Shown here in pieces: positions 9,110 through 12,911 of a stretch of DNA of 12,911 nucleotides. Under the pieces are notes generated by a model. That model saw nothing but the letters and a program-made list of their open reading frames with translations. It did not search any database and was not told the DNA's origin. The translations under genes were made by a program, and so were the position numbers. Source of the DNA: Rhizobiaceae bacterium (GTDB lineage Bacteria; Pseudomonadota; Alphaproteobacteria; Rhizobiales; Rhizobiaceae); NCBI GenBank assembly GCA_028865845.1, contig JAGWJK010000030.1, forward strand, positions 1 to 12,911, given 5' to 3'. Each line of letters starts with the position of its first letter. Positions within the stretch are counted from its first letter, which is position 1.

Positions 9110-9138
9110 TTGACAGGCACCCTACCAACAGGTAGGTA
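9110..9138 (+). promoter_or_regulatory. Promoter and operator of the TetR gene (site 1)
   Basis: A perfect -35 hexamer TTGACA (9110-9115) is followed after 17 bp by TAGGTA (9133-9138). Between and over them lies the perfect palindrome CCTACC-AACA-GGTAGG (9121-9136). The same palindrome recurs twice in front of the next gene, so this is very likely the autoregulatory operator of the TetR protein. The predicted transcription start falls at or next to the ATG at 9145, suggesting a leaderless or nearly leaderless mRNA. Confidence 0.7.
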
Positions 9139-9144
9139 GCTCAT

Positions 9145-9729
9145 ATGAGCAATATTTCGAATAAGGCGGACGAAATCGTCCGATCGGCGCGCGGCCTGAT
9201 CGTCGCGGGCGGCTATAACAGCTTCAGTTTTGCCGACATTTCGGCGGAAGTCAGCATCCGCAAAGCCAGCATCCATCACCACTTCCCCACCAAGGCCGAC
9301 CTGGTCAAAACGGTCGTCGCGCGCTACCGCGAGGAAGCGCTGCACGGCCTTGCCATGGCCGACGCCAATATTGCCGATCCGCTCGCCCGGCTTCGCGCCT
9401 ATACCGGCTTCTGGGAGGCCTGCATCCGCGACAACAATGCCCCTTTCTGCATCTGCGCCATGCTGGCCGCCGAACTGCCGGTGCTGCCCGGGGAGGTCAC
9501 TATCGAAGTGCGCGGACATTTCCGCGATCTTTCCGGCTGGCTTGCGACCGTTCTGCAGAAGGGCGTTGCCGAAGGGCGTCTCGTTCTGTCGCGCCCGGCA
9601 GCCGAGGAAGCCCTTTCCTTCATGGCAACGGTGCACGGTGCCATGCTGTCGGCACGCGCCTATGGCGATCCGCTGGTCTTTACCGCAATCATCGAGCCCT
9701 TGTTCGATCGGATTGCCATTCGTCATTGA
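9145..9729 (+). CDS. TetR/AcrR family transcriptional regulator
   Basis: This 194-aa regulator has an N-terminal TetR helix-turn-helix (about 9-57) with FSFADISAEVSIRKASIHHHF (27-47) followed by KADLVK. The C-terminal ligand domain contains Cys93, Cys102 and Cys104 in the segment NAPFCICAMLAAE (98-110). The last two lie close to the position of the redox-active Cys106 of E. coli NemR, which senses electrophiles and reactive chlorine. That parallel is inference; the sensor role is untested. The ATG at 9145 is the only reasonable start. It lacks a clear ribosome site, fitting the near-leaderless promoter. It probably represses itself and the exported protein gene at 9935, since the same palindrome is found at 9121, 9793 and 9900. 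Confidence 0.9.
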   Translation: MSNISNKADEIVRSARGLIVAGGYNSFSFADISAEVSIRKASIHHHFPTKADLVKTVVARYREEALHGLAMADANIADPLARLRAYTGFWEACIRDNNAPFCICAMLAAELPVLPGEVTIEVRGHFRDLSGWLATVLQKGVAEGRLVLSRPAAEEALSFMATVHGAMLSARAYGDPLVFTAIIEPLFDRIAIRH

Positions 9730-9783
9730 AATCATTCGATTTTCTTGAGCATGAAAGGTAACGTTGCTCTCACGCTTGTTTGA

Positions 9784-9813
9784 TTGGCATCGCTACCGAG
9801 TGGTAGGTAGGAT
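9784..9813 (+). promoter_or_regulatory. Promoter with TetR operator (site 2) for the DUF5666-like gene
   Basis: TTGGCA (9784-9789, 5 of 6 to the -35 consensus) and TAGGAT (9808-9813, 4 of 6 to the -10 consensus) are 18 bp apart. The palindrome CTACC-GAGT-GGTAG (9793-9806) fills the spacer, and the following GTAG runs into the -10. This arrangement lets a bound TetR dimer block RNA polymerase. The transcript would carry a leader of about 115 nt before the ATG at 9935, with a further operator inside it at 9900. Confidence 0.6.
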
Positions 9814-9899
9814 CGCCGCGTTGCAGTTGGGAAAGAGGCATTTCGGTGCCTGCCCGAGCAAGGAATTTTGTGAGCGGCCTCCGCCGGTCACGTCGAAAG

Positions 9900-9918
9900 C
9901 CTACCAATCAGTAGGTAT
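9900..9918 (+). promoter_or_regulatory. TetR operator (site 3) just upstream of the DUF5666-like gene
   Basis: CCTACC-AATC-AGTAGG (9900-9915) repeats the operator seen at 9121 and 9793, with one mismatch in the right arm, and is followed by TAT as part of the shared GTAGGTA extension. It ends only a few bases before the AAGGGAG ribosome site. It could act as a second binding site or roadblock below the site 2 promoter. A TCGAAA/TATATC pair (9893/9916) flanks it, but transcription from there would remove the ribosome site. Confidence 0.6.
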
Positions 9919-9934
9919 ATCAAGGGAGACTATC

Positions 9935-10558
9935 ATGGATCGCAAGCTTCTGACGAAGAGCATGCTGGCGCTCGCTGCCGGTGCAGTCGTAACGCTCGCC
10001 GCTCTGCAGGGCGCCAACGCCGCTGATCGCGTCCGCGTCCGCGGCACGATCGAAAGCCTCGATGGCGACACCCTCAAGGTCAAGACCAAGGACGGCAAGG
10101 ACCTCATGGTCATGCTGAAGTCCGGCTGGGGCGTCACCGGCGTCGACAAGGCATCGGCCGCAGACATCAAGGCCGGCGATTTCGTCGGTATCGCCAACGA
10201 GCCGACCGCCAGCGGCGTTGCCGGTGCGATCGAAGTCGTGATCTTCCCGGCCGCCATGAAAGGCACCGGCGAAGGCGACCGTCCTTGGGATTCCAAGCCC
10301 AACAGCTCGATGACCAACGCAACCGTCGCCAATGCGGTGAAGTCGGTCAACGGCCCGACCCTGACGCTGACCTACAAGGGCGGCGAGAAGAAGATCAACA
10401 TTCCGGACGGCACTCCGGTCGTGACCCTGGTTTCGGCAACCAAGGATGACCTGAAGGCCGGCGCTGGTGTCTTCATCACCGGCGAATCCTCCGGCGACGG
10501 CATGGTCTCCACCGATCGCGTCGCCGTCGGCATCAACGGCACCATCCCGCCGATGTGA
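9935..10558 (+). CDS. Exported two-repeat protein, DUF5666-like
   Basis: The ATG at 9935 is chosen because AAGGGAG lies 6 nt upstream and a proper Sec signal follows; the open frame back to 9764 would place 57 unrelated residues in front. The 207-aa product has a signal peptide of about 29 residues (basic MDRKLLTK, hydrophobic Ala/Leu core, cleavage after GANA). The mature part holds two related beta-rich repeats: VRGTIESLDGDTLKVKTKDG...ADIKAGDFVGI (about 35-86) and VKSVNGPTLTLTYKGG...DDLKAGAGVFI (about 135-181). These resemble the DUF5666/OB-like domains of exported proteins; no catalytic residues stand out. It is probably periplasmic. With two operators upstream it is the most obvious target of the neighbouring TetR protein. 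Its role is unknown. Confidence 0.82.
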   Translation: MDRKLLTKSMLALAAGAVVTLAALQGANAADRVRVRGTIESLDGDTLKVKTKDGKDLMVMLKSGWGVTGVDKASAADIKAGDFVGIANEPTASGVAGAIEVVIFPAAMKGTGEGDRPWDSKPNSSMTNATVANAVKSVNGPTLTLTYKGGEKKINIPDGTPVVTLVSATKDDLKAGAGVFITGESSGDGMVSTDRVAVGINGTIPPM

Positions 10559-10562
10559 TCCC

Positions 10563-10578
10563 TTTCCCTGACGGGAAA
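10563..10578. other. Small hairpin after the DUF5666-like gene
   Basis: TTTCCC-TGAC-GGGAAA is a perfect 6-bp inverted repeat starting 5 bp past the stop. There is no T-run, so termination here is doubtful. It may simply protect the 3' end or be part of the larger structured gap up to 10667. Confidence 0.3.
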
Positions 10579-10620
10579 ACTCGCAGGCCGATCGGCATCC
10601 GCCCCCCGCCGAGACCTGCT

Positions 10621-10667
10621 TCGCGGCGCTCCACATGTCAGCTCCCCTCGCGGCCGGAGCGCCGCGA
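10621..10667. repeat. Perfect 12-bp inverted repeat in the gap before the cytochrome gene
   Basis: TCGCGGCGCTCC (10621-10632) and GGAGCGCCGCGA (10656-10667) are exact reverse complements separated by 23 nt. The stem is almost all G/C and would be very stable in RNA, but no T-run follows. In the 176-bp gap between the DUF5666-like gene and the cytochrome gene this could be an attenuator, a processing site, or a member of a dispersed rhizobial palindromic intergenic repeat (RIME-like). I cannot tell which from one copy. Confidence 0.5.
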
Positions 10668-10734
10668 CCATCCCAGGCCGTATTCGTGGTATCATCCGGC
10701 CGGGTTTCACTGAAATTTCGAGAGGAGCCTAGCC

Positions 10735-11592
10735 ATGGCCGACATCGATATGGCCGGTGCGCCGCCCCTGCGCCCGAAGAAGATCTATATCCGCCGGCAC
10801 TCGATCGTCACCCGACTGACGCATTGGCTGAATGTGCTCTGTCTCTCGCTGCTCCTGATGAGCGGCATGCAGATCTTCAACGCCCATCCCGCGCTCTATT
10901 GGGGTCAATATGGCGGCGACGGCGATCGCTCCTGGCTGGAGATATCGGCGACCGACGGCGATACCCAGCCCTACGGGAACGTCCGCATCGGCAATCTGAC
11001 GATCCCAACGACCGGCGTGCTCGGCGCTTCGAAAGAGGATGGCCAGTGGACGGAACGCGGCTTTCCGGCCTGGGCGACAATCCCGAGCTACCAGGACCTG
11101 GCCGCCGGCCGCCGGTGGCACTTCTTCTTCGCCTGGCTCTTCGTCATCAACGGGCTGATCTACCTTCTCTACGGCTTCGTCGCCGGTCACTTCCGCCGCG
11201 ATCTCGCGCCGACGGTTGCCGAAGTGACCCCGCACAATCTCCTGCATGAAATCGTCGAGCATGCGCGCCTGCGCTTCCCCAAGGGCGAGAAGGCACGGCG
11301 TTACAACGCCTTGCAGAAACTCGCCTATCTGCTCGTCATCTTCATCCTGCTGCCGCTGATGCTGGCAACGGGGCTCACCATGTCGCCCGGCATCGATGCC
11401 GGCTATCCCTTCCTGCTGGATTTCTTCGGCGGGCGGCAGACGGCGCGCGGCATTCACTTTATCACCGCCTGGTCGATCGTGCTGTTCGTGATCGTGCACG
11501 TCGCCATGGTCATCCTGTCAGGTCTCTGGAACAACATGCGCTCCATGGTCACCGGCCGCTATGCCATCCGCTCGGAAGGAGAGGACGCATGA
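10735..11592 (+). CDS. Cytochrome b561-type membrane subunit (thiosulfate reductase / Ni-Fe hydrogenase cytochrome b family)
   Basis: This 285-aa integral membrane protein has four hydrophobic helices at about residues 31-48, 130-150, 194-213 and 243-263. Candidate haem ligands are His30 (RLTHWLN), His129 (RRWHFFF), His241 (GIHF) and His255 (IVHVAM), the pattern of two-haem b-type cytochromes that pass quinol electrons to a periplasmic enzyme. A long loop of about 80 residues lies between helices 1 and 2. GAGAGGAG lies about 8 nt before the ATG at 10735. Its stop overlaps the next gene by 4 bp (ATGA), so it is almost certainly the electron donor for the molybdoenzyme encoded there. It is not of the MsrQ/YedZ six-helix type, which makes the pairing noteworthy. 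Confidence 0.88.
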   Translation: MADIDMAGAPPLRPKKIYIRRHSIVTRLTHWLNVLCLSLLLMSGMQIFNAHPALYWGQYGGDGDRSWLEISATDGDTQPYGNVRIGNLTIPTTGVLGASKEDGQWTERGFPAWATIPSYQDLAAGRRWHFFFAWLFVINGLIYLLYGFVAGHFRRDLAPTVAEVTPHNLLHEIVEHARLRFPKGEKARRYNALQKLAYLLVIFILLPLMLATGLTMSPGIDAGYPFLLDFFGGRQTARGIHFITAWSIVLFVIVHVAMVILSGLWNNMRSMVTGRYAIRSEGEDA

Positions 11593-12365
11593 GCAAGATC
11601 TTCACCCGCCGCCGCTTTCTCATTGGTTCAGCCGCGGCCGTCGGCGCTTTCGGTCTTACGGGCTGCGACGACATCACTCAAAATCAGGACGTGCAGAAGG
11701 TATTGGCCTTGGCCGACGGGCTGACGATGGGCACGCAGCGCCTCTTGGTCTCGCCGCAGACGCTTGCCCGCGAATATACAGACAAGGACATCTCACCGAA
11801 CTTCCATCCCAACGGCACCACCGACCCCGGCACCGACGACTACGCCGAAATGGTCGAAAGCGGCTTTGCGAACTGGAAGCTTAAGGTTGACGGCATGGTC
11901 AACCAGCCGATGGAATTCTCGCTCGCCGACCTGAAGAAACTGCCGTCGCGCACGCAGATCACCCGCCACGACTGCGTGGAGGGCTGGAGCGCCATCGGCA
12001 AATGGACCGGCGTACCGCTCGGGCTCATTCTGCAAACCGCCGGCCTGAAGCCGGGTGCACGCTATGCGGTATTCTACTGCGCCGACGAGCTGGAACAGAC
12101 GCTCGACGGCAGCGGCCGCTATTACGAAAGCATCGACCTGATCGACGCGTTTCACCCGCAAACCATTCTCGCCTATTCGATGAACGGCAAGGACCTCGAG
12201 GTTTCACACGGCGCGCCGCTGCGCCTGCGCGTCGAGCGCCATCTCGGCTACAAGCACGCGAAATATGTAATGCGCATCGAGATTCGCGACAAATTCAACG
12301 ATCTCTGGGGAGGCAATGGCGGCTTCTGGGAGGATCGCGGCTATGAATGGTATGCCGGAATATAA
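11589..12365 (+). CDS. Tat-exported molybdopterin-dependent oxidoreductase, sulfite oxidase fold (MsrP/YedY-like), putative lipoprotein
   Basis: The 258-aa protein starts with a twin-arginine signal, TRRRFLIGSAAAVGAFGLTGC (6-26), whose end LTGC is also a lipobox, so Cys26 may be lipidated. The mature part is a sulfite-oxidase-type molybdopterin domain (about 95-235): RHDCVEGWSAIGKWTGVPL (127-144), with Cys129 as expected Mo ligand, and GAPLRLRVERHLGYKHAKY (208-226). It is shorter than E. coli MsrP (about 334 aa), and its substrate is not evident; periplasmic methionine sulfoxide or another S/N-oxide are possibilities. GGAAGGAG precedes the ATG, and the 4-bp overlap with the cytochrome gene indicates a two-subunit enzyme fed from the quinol pool. 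About 110 bp downstream is a Met-rich exported protein that could be a substrate. Confidence 0.88.
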   Translation: MSKIFTRRRFLIGSAAAVGAFGLTGCDDITQNQDVQKVLALADGLTMGTQRLLVSPQTLAREYTDKDISPNFHPNGTTDPGTDDYAEMVESGFANWKLKVDGMVNQPMEFSLADLKKLPSRTQITRHDCVEGWSAIGKWTGVPLGLILQTAGLKPGARYAVFYCADELEQTLDGSGRYYESIDLIDAFHPQTILAYSMNGKDLEVSHGAPLRLRVERHLGYKHAKYVMRIEIRDKFNDLWGGNGGFWEDRGYEWYAGI

Positions 12366-12478
12366 AGACAAGCTTCGTTAGAGTGAGCTAATTTGTCGCA
12401 GGCGAACGAAATGCGGAACCGCCACGAGGATCGAGCGTTCGCCCGTCGGGCGATGTTGCCCAAGTGGAGGAAATACAT

Positions 12479-12751
12479 ATGTTCCGGTCAATTCTGATCG
12501 CTGCCGCACTCGCCGCAGCCACGATGCCCGCCTATGCGGCCACTCCGATGAAAGCGGCCACCACGATGAAATGCGACGATGCATCGATGACGGCGGTTCA
12601 AGCCAAGGTGGATGCGATGACCGACGCCACCAAGAAGGCAGCCGCCACCAAGCAGATGGCCATGGCACAGGACGCCATGAAGGCACACAAGATGAAGACC
12701 TGCGTCACGCATATGGAAAATGCCCAAAAGACTACGATGACCAAGATGTAG
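12479..12751 (+). CDS. Small exported methionine-rich protein
   Basis: The ATG at 12479 is set by the GGAGG at 12466-12470, 8 nt upstream; an in-frame ATG at 12464 lies before this site and is disfavoured. The 90-aa product has a Sec signal (MFRSILIAAALAAATMPAYA, cleavage after residue 20). The mature chain of about 70 residues contains 11 methionines (24, 30, 37, 47, 60, 62, 67, 72, 79, 87, 90), many Ala, Lys and Thr, no aromatics, and two cysteines (Cys32, Cys75) that could link a helical hairpin by a disulfide. It should be periplasmic. Met-rich periplasmic proteins can serve as sacrificial oxidant sinks (MrpX type) or bind copper; position after a molybdoenzyme of the MsrP fold favours the first, as inference. 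A strong terminator follows. Confidence 0.82.
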   Translation: MFRSILIAAALAAATMPAYAATPMKAATTMKCDDASMTAVQAKVDAMTDATKKAAATKQMAMAQDAMKAHKMKTCVTHMENAQKTTMTKM

Positions 12752-12778
12752 CATCGTAGCATCGGCACGCCTGAGGAA

Positions 12779-12810
12779 AGAGGCCCGTGTCGCGGGCCTC
12801 TGTCGTTTTT
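12779..12810 (+). terminator. Intrinsic terminator
   Basis: AGAGGCCCG (12779-12787) pairs perfectly with CGGGCCTCT (12793-12801) around a 5-nt loop, giving a GC-rich 9-bp stem followed by GTCG and five T. It ends the transcript of the Met-rich protein gene, and possibly of the whole cytochrome/molybdoenzyme unit. The remaining 12811-12911 shows no gene that I can support. Confidence 0.85.
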
Positions 12811-12911
12811 AGAGGCCTCACGGGGGTGAGCCTGCTCGATCAGCCTCGAAGTAGACGGTCCTGACGTTGAAAGTTGCGAACAGAGGTAATACTTTTATTT
12901 CGACGATCATT

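Noticed and set aside
9764..9934. Upstream extension of the exported DUF5666-like protein
   Set aside because: It crosses two operators and would hide the signal peptide; the ATG at 9935 has a good ribosome site.
12440..12452. CGCCC-GTC-GGGCG hairpin as a terminator between the molybdoenzyme and the Met-rich gene
   Set aside because: The stem is only 5 bp and no T-run follows; read-through into the Met-rich gene seems likely.

Overview
The window looks like a chromosome or large-replicon segment of an alphaproteobacterium of the Rhizobiaceae (Rhizobium/Agrobacterium-like). Reasons: high-GC coding bias with long antisense shadow ORFs, a compact hut cluster that uses the HutF (deiminase) route, and the style of the small secreted proteins. 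No mobile element, CRISPR array, tRNA or rRNA is visible.

Bases 1-7218 are a histidine-utilisation locus. On the minus strand, hutI-hutH-hutU-hutD form a tightly packed operon (4-bp overlap, then 1-bp and 2-bp gaps); hutD runs off the left edge. Divergently on the plus strand lie hutF and hutC. Together they convert histidine to urocanate (HutH), imidazolonepropionate (HutU), formiminoglutamate (HutI) and N-formylglutamate (HutF). The N-formylglutamate deformylase (HutG) is not in the window. A TGTATATACA palindrome between hutI and hutF matches the expected HutC operator and could control both arms.

Bases 7223-9022 hold a 50-residue single-span membrane protein that converges on hutC, then a second HAL/PAL-family protein (499 aa). 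In this second protein the Ala-Ser-Gly triad that makes the MIO cofactor is missing through a clean 3-residue gap. The rest of the fold and the reading frame are intact. It is either a pseudo-enzyme or a lyase with MIO-independent chemistry; ergothionase-like elimination is one candidate.

Bases 9110-12810 look like one periplasmic redox or stress module. A TetR-family regulator with cysteines near the sensor position of NemR is followed by an exported repeat protein (DUF5666-like), a four-helix b-type cytochrome, a Tat-exported sulfite-oxidase-fold molybdoenzyme with a lipobox, and a small exported methionine-rich protein ending in a strong terminator. Three near-identical palindromes (CTACC-N4-GGTAG type) lie at the TetR promoter and in front of the DUF5666-like gene, defining a probable local regulon. 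The combination resembles the MsrP(YedY)/MrpX logic for scavenging reactive chlorine through periplasmic methionine, but with a different cytochrome partner. That function is inference.
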